Translations under genes and position numbers: made by a program
Notes under the pieces: model-generated
The model's database searches: none
What the model saw: the letters and a program-made list of their open reading frames with translations, nothing else
What the model was told of the DNA's origin: nothing
Shown: positions 48,431 to 56,041 of the stretch, one piece after another
How positions within the stretch are numbered: the stretch's first letter is position 1
Layout: every line of letters starts with the position of its first letter
Origin: Amycolatopsis echigonensis
Lineage (GTDB): Bacteria > Actinomycetota > Actinomycetes > Mycobacteriales > Pseudonocardiaceae
Direction: 5' to 3'
DNA length: 64,000 bases
Assembly: GCF_014174495.1 (NCBI RefSeq)
Contig: NZ_JACJHR010000030.1
Coordinates: 40,984-104,983, forward strand

Positions 48431-49331
48431 CCGAGGTATTGGCTCCGCACAAGACAAAACACGGCAGCTCGGCCGGGATGCGCCCGGCCAGCCAGGCGGC
48501 CAGCGGAGCCGCGGCGGCTGGTTCGACGACGAGCCGGTAGTCGCGCCACAGCAGATCGCGCGCGGCGAGGATTTCGGCGTCGGACACCAACACGGACGTG
48601 ACGCGTGGCGAGTTGAGAATCCCGAACGCCAGCTCGCCGACGCGGGTCGCGCCGAGCGCGGAGGCGGCCACTGAGTCGATGGCGACGTCCACCGGCCCGC
48701 CCGCGGCGAGGGCGGCGTGCAGCGCCTGGCAGTGCTCCGGCTCCACGGCGAACACCTGACGGCCTTCCGCGGCCAGCGTCGCGCCGGACGCCAGCCCGCC
48801 ACCGCCCACTGCGACGGCGATGGCGTCGACGTCCGGTGCGTCGGCCACGATTTCCGCCGTCGCGGTTCCTTGCCCGGCGATTACGTCGGCGTCGTCGTAC
48901 GCGTGCAAGTAGCGGGTGCCGGGTTCCTCGGCGACGGCCAGCGCGGCTGTCGCGGCTTCGCCGTACGTCGCGCCGTGCCGGATGAGCTTGGCGCCAGCCG
49001 CTTCGATGCCGGCGGCCTTGGCTTCGGGCACCGACTCCGGCACGTAGACGACCGCGGGAACGCCGAGCGATTGGGCAGCGGTGGCGACGCCGAGGCCGTG
49101 ATTGCCGCCGGAAGCCGTGACCACCCGTTTCGGCTTAGGCCCGTTGATCAGGGCGTTTACCGCTCCGCGCAGTTTGAAGGAACCGGACCGCTGGAGCTGC
49201 TCCAGCTTGAGCACGAGCGGACGACCGTCGATTTCGGTGCGTAACAGCGGTGTCCACCGGACGTGTGGTCGGAGGCGGAGGTGGGCAGCGGCGACGTCGG
49301 CGGCGACAGGGGCGATGCGCATATCGGTCAT
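48417..49331 (-). CDS. PLP-dependent threonine/serine dehydratase family protein
   Basis: 304 residues. K53 in SGSFKLRGAVNAL forms the Schiff base. TASGGNHGLGVATAAQ binds the substrate amino acid, AVGGGGLASGATLA the PLP phosphate, and CGANTS ends the protein. The lack of an ACT regulatory domain and the short length suggest catabolic or serine-racemase-like activity. ATG 49331 has GAGAGGAG directly upstream. The 3' end overlaps the glycosyltransferase by 14 bases in opposite orientation. Confidence 0.88.
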   Translation of the reverse strand: MTDMRIAPVAADVAAAHLRLRPHVRWTPLLRTEIDGRPLVLKLEQLQRSGSFKLRGAVNALINGPKPKRVVTASGGNHGLGVATAAQSLGVPAVVYVPESVPEAKAAGIEAAGAKLIRHGATYGEAATAALAVAEEPGTRYLHAYDDADVIAGQGTATAEIVADAPDVDAIAVAVGGGGLASGATLAAEGRQVFAVEPEHCQALHAALAAGGPVDVAIDSVAASALGATRVGELAFGILNSPRVTSVLVSDAEILAARDLLWRDYRLVVEPAAAAPLAAWLAGRIPAELPCFVLCGANTSVTFA

Positions 49332-49583
49332 TCTCCTCTCACCCCGCCCTCCGTGCGTGCCGCTCGCCGGAAAAACCCCAGCGTGCCAGGCCGCGACCCG
49401 GAAGAAGAGGGCATTGTCTAGATCTTGCAAGCCTCGCTAAGCTCTGCGCAGACGTGGGGTGTCCGACCATGTGCGTACCGCGACGAGTGCTACTGAGAGT
49501 AGTAGCGTCCTGCTAGTGTCCCCGTTCGGTGCACTTCACGCCTCGGTCTCGTCGGGACTCCTCGGGAACGGAAGGTGACGTGG

Positions 49584-51917
49584 ATGCGCGACGGCTCGGT
49601 CCGGTCGCGGGAATCCGCTGCGCGGCTGCTCGACCGCCTCGGGATCCGTACTGTGCGGGCGCGAGTGACCGTGCTGGTCGTGGCTCCGCTGATTCTGGTC
49701 GCAGCGGCGGCGGTCCCCCTCGTGGTCACCCAGGTCAGCGCCGCGTCGGCGGCCGCGACCGCTTCGGACGCGGTGGCGCGGGCACAGTGGGTGGGCGGCC
49801 TCGTCGGGCAGTTGCAGCGGGAAAGCCTGCTCACCGCCGCTTTTGTCGCTGACCCGTCCGCCACCAATTCGGCGCTCGTCCGGCAGCAGCAGGCGGTGGA
49901 CAGCGCTGCGCACGGCGTCGCGGACAGCCTGGTCAGCCAAGGCGGCGCACTGTCGAAACTGCGGCAGAACACGCTCAATCGTCAGATTTCCGTAGCTGAC
50001 GTCGCTTCTGGCTACGATTCTATGTCTATCGGCCTGATCGACGCTCTAGGGCTGACCACTTCGGACAGTGCTGGTGCCCGGCAGCTCGACGCCCTGCTGC
50101 GCGCGGACGAACAACGAGCGGCCCGGGCGACCGCGCTGATCGCGTCCGCCGGAGCCGACCGCGCGGGCCAGCGCGCTGCTGTCTACGGAGAACAGTTCGC
50201 GCGGCTGGCCGGGAACCAGGACGCGGCACAGGTCGCCGCGGTCGAGGCCGGAGTGACGGCCCAGCAGCTCGACCGGCTGGCCGCCGCGCCGCGGCAGGAC
50301 CGGCAGTTTGTGTCCGATGTGGTCACTGCCGGTACTCAACTCGCCGATCAGCGCGACGCTGTCGAAACCCGGATCGCCGGTGCGATCGCCGATGCCGCCT
50401 CCGCGAAAGCGTCCAGTGCGACTCGGACGGCCTTCCTTGTCGGCGGTGCCGCGATTGTCCTTTTCGGACTCGTTGCCGCATTGTCCGTACTGGCCGCGCG
50501 ATCCATTGCCCGGCCGCTGCGCCGGTTGAGCATCCAAGCCCGTTCGACGGCCGACCTCGCCGCCGCCGAATTGGTTCAGGTCGGCGAGCCGGAATCGGGT
50601 CCGCCGCACCCGTCGCTGCCCGCTCTCGACGCTGGAACCGGCGGCGAACTGGCTGAGCTGGCCGATGCGTTCAATCGGCTTCGCGGCACCGCGGCCGACG
50701 CGGTGACCGAGCAGGCGAACGCGCGCCGCGCCGGGCTCCAGCTGCTGGTCGGAGCGGCCAAGCGCACGCAGAACCTGGTCGCCGGGCAGCGCACCATGGT
50801 CGAGGAATTGACTCGCGGCACCGACGATCCGGTGCTGCTCGCCGGACTGCATCGCGTGGGGCACGCCGCCCTCCGGCTTCGCCGCACCGCCGACGATCTG
50901 CTCGTGGTGACCGGAAACCGGGACGAAACGCGGGTCGGCGGCCCGATCGAACTGGCCACCGCGTTGCGCTCGGCCGCCGCGGAAATCGACGACGAATCCC
51001 GGATCCGGATCGGCGAACCGGCGGAGGCGCTGCTCGCGCCGTCGCTGGGGATCGACCTCGTGCTGCTGTTCGCCGAACTGCTGGAAAACGCCGCCGCGTT
51101 CTCGCCGCCGGAGTCGGCGGTGGAGATTGCGACGGAGTTCGAGCCGTCCGGCGATCTGCTGGTGCGCATCGCCGACCACGGCATCGGGCTGCCCGAGGAC
51201 CGGTTGGCGCAGGAGAACCGCCGGCTCGCCGAACCGGTCGACGCGACGTCCGGGCAGCAGCTCGGCCTGGCCGTGGTCGGACGGCTCGCGCGGCGGCATT
51301 CGCTGCGCGTCGAGCTGGAGTCCACTCCGGACGACGGCGTGACGGCCAAGGTATCCGTGCCGCAGGCGTTGTTCACCCGGGACGTCGATTTCCGTCGCGG
51401 GCCTGGGCTTTTCGAACCGGGCCAGGTGCCGGATCCGCGTCCGGTGCTGCTGCCCGCGCCCGCGATCGCCGCGCTGTCCACGCCGGCTCCGCCCGGGTTC
51501 CGGTGGTTCACCGATCCGCCGGAACTCGAAGCTGACGAAGCGAAGCCGGACGAGACCGAGGCTCCGAAATGGCCGGAGGCGGAACCGGAGTTCGCCTCCC
51601 TCGCCGGAACGCTGGAACTTCCCGGCGAGCCCGAAGAATCCACAACGGACACCGCGGACACGCGGGATGCCGCTGATCCGTCGCCGACGCACCAGTTCAC
51701 CGTGGTGCAACCGGAATCCCGCGACGGGGTGTTCCGCCGCGTCCCCGGAGCCCAGCTGGCTCCCGGCCTCAAAATTCCGCAGATCGTCCGGACTCCGTTG
51801 CCGCGCCGCGAATTGCGCGATCCGGCCGCCGAGCGGGCCACCTTCGACTCGTTTTCCGACGGCGTCGCCAAAGCACAGCAAGTCACCGCTCAGCAGGCCG
51901 ATCAAGGAGGATCATGA
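49584..51917 (+). CDS. cvnA: Conservon sensor kinase-like protein (CvnA)
   Basis: 777 residues. TM1 is at about 28-50, a nitrate-sensor-like helical outer domain spans 51-280, TM2 is at about 281-303, then HAMP. The ATPase domain has LLFAELLENAAAFSPP (N-box, ~495) and DHGIGLPEDRL (G-box, ~530). The phospho-accepting histidine region is weak, as in other CvnA proteins. A long acidic Pro-rich tail follows. ATG 49584 is chosen over GTG 49575 because GGAAGG lies eight bases upstream. CvnA relays outer signals to the small GTPase CvnD through CvnB. Its stop overlaps cvnB as ATGA. Confidence 0.88.
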   Translation: MRDGSVRSRESAARLLDRLGIRTVRARVTVLVVAPLILVAAAAVPLVVTQVSAASAAATASDAVARAQWVGGLVGQLQRESLLTAAFVADPSATNSALVRQQQAVDSAAHGVADSLVSQGGALSKLRQNTLNRQISVADVASGYDSMSIGLIDALGLTTSDSAGARQLDALLRADEQRAARATALIASAGADRAGQRAAVYGEQFARLAGNQDAAQVAAVEAGVTAQQLDRLAAAPRQDRQFVSDVVTAGTQLADQRDAVETRIAGAIADAASAKASSATRTAFLVGGAAIVLFGLVAALSVLAARSIARPLRRLSIQARSTADLAAAELVQVGEPESGPPHPSLPALDAGTGGELAELADAFNRLRGTAADAVTEQANARRAGLQLLVGAAKRTQNLVAGQRTMVEELTRGTDDPVLLAGLHRVGHAALRLRRTADDLLVVTGNRDETRVGGPIELATALRSAAAEIDDESRIRIGEPAEALLAPSLGIDLVLLFAELLENAAAFSPPESAVEIATEFEPSGDLLVRIADHGIGLPEDRLAQENRRLAEPVDATSGQQLGLAVVGRLARRHSLRVELESTPDDGVTAKVSVPQALFTRDVDFRRGPGLFEPGQVPDPRPVLLPAPAIAALSTPAPPGFRWFTDPPELEADEAKPDETEAPKWPEAEPEFASLAGTLELPGEPEESTTDTADTRDAADPSPTHQFTVVQPESRDGVFRRVPGAQLAPGLKIPQIVRTPLPRRELRDPAAERATFDSFSDGVAKAQQVTAQQADQGGS

Positions 51918-52333
51918 CCGTTCCCGCCGCCGCGCAGAACTTCAACTGGCTGGTCAATCGCTTCGCACTGCACACCGCGGGCGCGATCGCCGCGCTCGCG
52001 GTGTCCGCGGACGGCCTGTTGATCGCCGCGTCGCAGGACCTCGACCGCGCGGACGCCGACCGGCTCGCGGCGACCTGCTCGGCGATGCTCGCGCTGGCCC
52101 AGAGCGTGTCCGAAAGCCATCCGCTCGGCGATCCGGACAAGGTCGTGGTCGAACTGGAACGCGGCTATCTGGTGGTCTGTACCATCAGCATCGGCTGTTC
52201 GCTCGGCGTGCTGGCGAACAAACAAGCCAGTCTCGGCACGATCGCCTACGAGATGGCGATGTTCGCCAACCGTGCGTCCGAAGTCCTTACCCCCGCGCTG
52301 GTCGAGGAGTTGAAGAACACCGCGTTCGCCTGA
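51914..52333 (+). CDS. cvnB: Roadblock/LC7 protein of the conservon (CvnB)
   Basis: 139 residues with the roadblock fold: NFNWLVNRFALHTAGAIAAL, AVSADGLLIAASQDLDRADA, DRLAATCSAMLALAQS, KVVVELERGYLVVCTISIGC and GTIAYEMAMFANRASEVLTP. In conservons it links CvnA and the GTPase. AAGGAGG at 51904-51910 precedes the ATG, and the four-base overlap with cvnA supports coupling. cvnD starts three bases after its stop, leaving no room for cvnC. Confidence 0.9.
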   Translation: MTVPAAAQNFNWLVNRFALHTAGAIAALAVSADGLLIAASQDLDRADADRLAATCSAMLALAQSVSESHPLGDPDKVVVELERGYLVVCTISIGCSLGVLANKQASLGTIAYEMAMFANRASEVLTPALVEELKNTAFA

Positions 52334-52336
52334 CCC

Positions 52337-52831
52337 GTGAAGATTCTCGTGCTTGGCCCGGCCGGAGCCGGGAAAACGACGGCGGTGCACGCCGTTTCGG
52401 AGATCGCGCCGGTGCGCACCGACACCGGCGACACCACCGCGGCCCTCGACTTCGGCAGGCTGGGCGAGGGCGAGCGGCGCCGCTACCTGTTCGGCGCGCC
52501 GGGACAGCCGCGGTTCTGGTTCCGCTGGCCCGACCTCGTGCGGGGCGCGGACGCCGCGCTAGTGGTGGTCGACCCGCGGCGGATCGCGGACGCCTACCCG
52601 GTGCTCGACGCGGTCGAAGGGCTCCGGCTGCCGTTCGTGGTCGGGGTGAACTGCTTCGACGGCCTGCTCACCCGGCCGCTGCACGACGTGCGCTGGGCGT
52701 TGACCGTGCGCGACGGCGTCCCGGTGCACCCGTTCGACGCCCGCGACCCGGCGTCCGTGCGGGAGGTGCTCGACCTGGTCTCGGCGGGGGTGGCCGAGGG
52801 GGCGCGGGCGCGGCAACCGAGTCCGCTATAG
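52337..52831 (+). CDS. cvnD: Conservon GTPase (CvnD), short form
   Basis: 164 residues; usual CvnD proteins are about 190-200. The Walker A loop is GPAGAGKT (7-14), RYLFGAPGQPRFWFRWPDLV is the switch-II equivalent, and VGVNCFDG stands at the NKxD position. It acts as the GTP-dependent switch at the membrane face of the conservon complex. The normal partner CvnC (DUF742) is missing. GTG 52337 is the first start after the cvnB stop. It ends just before the SRP RNA promoter. Confidence 0.85.
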   Translation: MKILVLGPAGAGKTTAVHAVSEIAPVRTDTGDTTAALDFGRLGEGERRRYLFGAPGQPRFWFRWPDLVRGADAALVVVDPRRIADAYPVLDAVEGLRLPFVVGVNCFDGLLTRPLHDVRWALTVRDGVPVHPFDARDPASVREVLDLVSAGVAEGARARQPSPL

Positions 52832-52832
52832 T
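52827..52832 (+). promoter_or_regulatory. -10 box of the SRP RNA gene
   Basis: TATAGT ends seven bases before the expected RNA 5' end (about 52840), and no better box is near. It overlaps the stop of cvnD. Confidence 0.55.
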
Positions 52833-52839
52833 CGTCTGC

Positions 52840-52930
52840 GGGGACCCCCCGTGGCGTCCACCCTGTGAACTTCCCCAGGGCCGGAAGGCAGCAAGGATAA
52901 GCGGGCTCTGGCGGGTACGGGGGGAACCCG
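52840..52930 (+). ncRNA. ffs: Signal recognition particle RNA, small bacterial type (4.5S-like)
   Basis: The conserved apical hairpin GGCCGGAAGGCAGCAAGGAT (GGAA tetraloop with the asymmetric A/C loop) is at about 52880-52899. The lower stem pairs GGGACCCCCCGT near 52841 with ACGGGGGGAACCC near 52918-52929. The RNA binds Ffh and targets membrane proteins to the translocon. Its place next to dnaX is common in actinomycetes. Ends are placed from pairing and may be off by a few bases. Confidence 0.92.
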
Positions 52931-52954
52931 CTTTTCGCTAATGCGGCGAAAAGC
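52930..52954 (+). terminator. Terminator of the SRP RNA
   Basis: GCTTTTCGC (52930-52938) pairs with GCGAAAAGC (52946-52954) immediately after the RNA. Nine perfect pairs include four U/A pairs. Confidence 0.7.
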
Positions 52955-53046
52955 AGGCGGCACGGACCGCAGCCAATCTGCTCGCAGTGACCTTTCCGCC
53001 GTGGCTGTCGTCGGATTGGCGACGAATGGCACAGTGTGCCCTGACC

Positions 53047-53919
53047 TCAGAAGAGGCCGAGCACGTCGTCCGGCGGCGTCGGCGAGGGCAGCTCCTCCGC
53101 GTCGAAGACCGGTGCGGCCTTTCCCCGAAGCTGACGCAGCTCAGCGCCGTGCACCACCCGTGCCGGATACGGCGAGGACGCCGCGCGCCGGGTCAGCTCC
53201 TCCGTCGGCAGTTCGAGCCGCGAGGCGGCCAGCACGAGATTGCCGAACCGGCGTCCGCGCAGCACGCTGGGCTCGGCCAGCAGCACGACGTGCGGAAACA
53301 CCTCCGCCAGCGTCGCGAGGAACCGGCGGGCGAACGGCAGGCCGGGCCCGTCGGAGATGTTCGCCAGCATCGTGGCTCCCGGCCGCAGCACGCGGGCGAC
53401 GTCCGTCACGAATTCGACGGTCGCCAGGCCACCGGCCAGCGTCGCGCGCTCGAAGGCGTCGAGCACGAGCAAATCCGCCGATGCGTCGTGGCGGCTGCGC
53501 ACCCCCGCGCGTCCGTCCTCGATCCGTACCCGCAGCTTCGGGACGCTGCGCAGGTCCAGCTGTTCGCGGACCAGGTCGATCAGCGGCTCGTCGGCGTCGA
53601 ACACCAGCTGCCGTGAACCCGGTCGCGTCGCGGCGACGTAGCGCGGCAGGGAACAGCCCGCGCCGCCGACGTGCAGCGCGTCGAGCGGTCCGGGCGGCAG
53701 GAAATCGACCAGGTCGCCGAGCCGGCGCACGTAGTCGAACTCCAGGTTCGTCGGGTCGTCCAGATCGACGTAGGACTGCGCCACCCCGTCCACCGAAAGC
53801 ATCCACGCGTTGGGCCGGTCGGCGTCGCGCAGCAGTTCGGCGGTCCCGAACCGCACTGGGTAAGCACCCGGTCGCGGGCCGCTCGGCGCACGGCCGCGAC
53901 CGGAACGGGAGGGGCTCAC
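53047..53919 (-). CDS. Spermidine synthase-like methyltransferase-fold protein
   Basis: 290 residues. Motif I-like HVGGAGCSLPRYVAAT, strand-2 acid in LVFDADEPLIDLVRE, DLLVLDAFERATLAGGLATV and RPGATMLANISDGPG follow the spermidine synthase/SAM methyltransferase core without the N-terminal tetramer domain. The polyamine pocket is not convincing, so this may be a SAM-fold enzyme of unknown substrate. GTG 53919 is used; GTG 53928 is in frame. It is divergent from dnaX with 24 bases between starts. Confidence 0.8.
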   Translation of the reverse strand: MSPSRSGRGRAPSGPRPGAYPVRFGTAELLRDADRPNAWMLSVDGVAQSYVDLDDPTNLEFDYVRRLGDLVDFLPPGPLDALHVGGAGCSLPRYVAATRPGSRQLVFDADEPLIDLVREQLDLRSVPKLRVRIEDGRAGVRSRHDASADLLVLDAFERATLAGGLATVEFVTDVARVLRPGATMLANISDGPGLPFARRFLATLAEVFPHVVLLAEPSVLRGRRFGNLVLAASRLELPTEELTRRAASSPYPARVVHGAELRQLRGKAAPVFDAEELPSPTPPDDVLGLF

Positions 53920-53943
53920 CGTGCTCACTGTAGTCTCGGGCTC

Positions 53944-55986
53944 GTGGCTCTCGCGCTGTACCGGAAGTACCGTCCGGCGACCTTCGCCGAGGTCGTCGGC
54001 CAGGAGCATGTGACCGAACCGCTGCGCACGGCGCTGGCCGCCGGGCGCATCAATCACGCGTACCTGTTCTCCGGGCCGCGCGGCTGCGGGAAGACGTCGA
54101 GCGCGCGGATCATGGCGCGCTCGCTCAACTGCGCCAAAGGCCCGACCCCGGATCCGTGCGGCGAATGCAACTCGTGCCGCGCGCTCGCGCCGGAAGGCCC
54201 CGGCAGCGTCGACGTCACCGAACTCGACGCGGCCAGCCACGGCGGCGTGGACGACGCCCGCGAACTGCGGGACAAGGCGTTCTACGCGCCCGCCGAATCG
54301 CGCTACCGCGTGTTCATCATCGACGAGGCGCACATGGTCACCACGCAGGGCTTCAACGCCCTGCTGAAGATCGTCGAAGAACCGCCCGAGCACCTGATCT
54401 TCATCTTCGCCACCACCGAACCGGACAAGGTGCTCACCACCATCCGCTCGCGCACGCACCACTACCCGTTCCGGCTGATCCCGCCGAGTTCGATGCGGGA
54501 ACTGCTGGAGCGCAACGTCGCCGCCGAGGGCGCGACGGTCGAACCGGCGGTGTATCCGCTGGTGATCCGCGCGGGCGGCGGTTCGGCTCGCGACACCCAG
54601 TCGGTGCTGGACCAGCTGCTCGCCGGGGCCGGTCCGGAAGGCGTCACGTATCCGCGGGCGGTCGCGCTGCTGGGCGTCACGGACACCGCGCTGATCGACG
54701 CGGTGATCGACGGGCTCGCGAACGACAACCCGGCCGAAGTGTTCGGCACCGTCGAGAAACTCGCCGACGCCGGACACGACCCGCGCCGCTTCGCCACCGA
54801 CCTGCTCGACCGGTTGCGCGACCTGCTGCTGATGCGCGCGGTCCCGGACGCGGGCGAACGCGGGCTGGTCGCCGCGCCGGACGACGAGCTGAAGCGGATG
54901 GCCGAGCAGGCCGAGAAGCTCGGCCCGGCCACGTTGTCCCGCTATGCCGACATCGTCCACAGTGGACTTCTCGAGATGCGCGGCGCGACGTCGCCGCGGC
55001 TCGTGCTCGAACTGCTCTGCGCGCGGATGCTGCTGCCGTCGGTCACCGAGGCGGAGAAAGCCTTGCTGGCGCGGATCGAACGGCTCGAGCGGCGTCCGCC
55101 TGGCGCTCCCGCTCCGGCTGGACCCGCGGCTGGTTCCGCCCCGGCCGCCGCGCCTGCTCCGGCCGCTTCCGCTGCTCCCGCGGAGGCTCCGACGCGGTTC
55201 CAGCGGCCTTCGCAGCGTCCGGCCCAGGAAGCTCCCGCCGCACCGGCCCGTCCGGCGGCGGAGGAACCGGCGCGTCCGGCTCGCCCGGAGGTCAGCCGTC
55301 CGGCAGCAGCCGAGCCGCCTGCTCCAGCTGCTGCCGCACCCGCTCCGGAGCCTTCCCCCGCCCCGGCCGCGGAGGAAGCCCCGGCGGCGGGCGGGATCGA
55401 CGCGGCCGCGCTGCGCGAGAAATGGCCGCAGCTGCTGGCGTCGCTGCGGAAATTCACCGGCGGTCGCGCGCTCGAAGCCATGCTCACGCAGGCGACGGTC
55501 GCCGAGGTCGACGGTTCGGCGGTCACGCTGACGCACAAGTCCGAACCGCTCGCCCGGCGGCTGAGCGACCAGGGCAACGCGAGCAAGATCGCGGCCGGGC
55601 TGAGCGAGGTGCTCGGCGGCGAATGGCAGGTCCGCTGCGTGCACGGCGCGGCGCCGGCCGCCGCCCCGGCGCGGCAGGCTCCCCGGCAGCAGGCGGCGGC
55701 TCCGCCTCCGGAACGGTCGTTCACACGTCCGTCCGCGGCCGCGCAGGCTCCGGCGGCCGCGGCGCCTCCGCCGAAGTCCGCGCCGGAAGCGCCGAGCCGT
55801 CCGCGCGTCACGACGAGCGAACCGGACATCCCGCTCCCGCCCGAGCCCACGGACGAGGACGACGACATCTACTCCGAGGACTCCAGCCCGGTCCCGCCGC
55901 CTCCGCCGCCGCCCGCGGAGGAGGACCCGGAGCAGATCGCGCGCAAGCTGCTCTCCGATCACCTCGGCGCACGCCCGCTGGACTAG
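53944..55986 (+). CDS. dnaX: DNA polymerase III subunits gamma/tau
   Basis: 680 residues. The clamp-loader AAA+ domain has Walker A GPRGCGKTS (44-52), zinc cysteines C63, C72, C75 and C78 (NCAKGPTPDPCGECNSC), Walker B FIIDEAHMV (DEAH 127-130) and ATTEPDKVLTTIRSR with sensor and arginine-finger residues. Domain III follows to about 370, then an Ala/Pro-rich linker and a tau-type C-terminal domain near 485-570. I see no slippery heptamer for a gamma frameshift. GTG 53944 begins MALALYRKYRP, the normal N-terminus. Confidence 0.96.
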   Translation: MALALYRKYRPATFAEVVGQEHVTEPLRTALAAGRINHAYLFSGPRGCGKTSSARIMARSLNCAKGPTPDPCGECNSCRALAPEGPGSVDVTELDAASHGGVDDARELRDKAFYAPAESRYRVFIIDEAHMVTTQGFNALLKIVEEPPEHLIFIFATTEPDKVLTTIRSRTHHYPFRLIPPSSMRELLERNVAAEGATVEPAVYPLVIRAGGGSARDTQSVLDQLLAGAGPEGVTYPRAVALLGVTDTALIDAVIDGLANDNPAEVFGTVEKLADAGHDPRRFATDLLDRLRDLLLMRAVPDAGERGLVAAPDDELKRMAEQAEKLGPATLSRYADIVHSGLLEMRGATSPRLVLELLCARMLLPSVTEAEKALLARIERLERRPPGAPAPAGPAAGSAPAAAPAPAASAAPAEAPTRFQRPSQRPAQEAPAAPARPAAEEPARPARPEVSRPAAAEPPAPAAAAPAPEPSPAPAAEEAPAAGGIDAAALREKWPQLLASLRKFTGGRALEAMLTQATVAEVDGSAVTLTHKSEPLARRLSDQGNASKIAAGLSEVLGGEWQVRCVHGAAPAAAPARQAPRQQAAAPPPERSFTRPSAAAQAPAAAAPPPKSAPEAPSRPRVTTSEPDIPLPPEPTDEDDDIYSEDSSPVPPPPPPPAEEDPEQIARKLLSDHLGARPLD

Positions 55987-55989
55987 CGA

Positions 55990-56037
55990 CGTCGTGAGTG
56001 TTGATCGCGGTTCTAACCGCGATCAACACTCACGACG
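55990..56037. terminator. Palindromic element family C, bidirectional terminator
   Basis: Perfect 23-bp arms (55990-56012 and 56015-56037, core GTGAGTGTTGATCGCGGTT) with only a CT loop, between the convergent dnaX and GH31 genes. The near-zero loop suggests it might also form a cruciform. Confidence 0.85.
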
Positions 56038-56041
56038 CTGC

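Noticed and set aside
46598..48802. 734-codon minus-strand frame opposite the GT39 gene
   Set aside because: Shadow frame; the plus strand encodes a typical polytopic transferase.
53047..55962. 971-codon minus-strand open frame across dnaX
   Set aside because: It merges the real spermidine synthase-like gene at its 3' end with an Arg/Gly-rich mirror of dnaX. dnaX has all family motifs on the plus strand.
53944..55986. Programmed frameshift producing the gamma form of DnaX
   Set aside because: No A- or T-rich slippery heptamer is present in the GC-rich gene.
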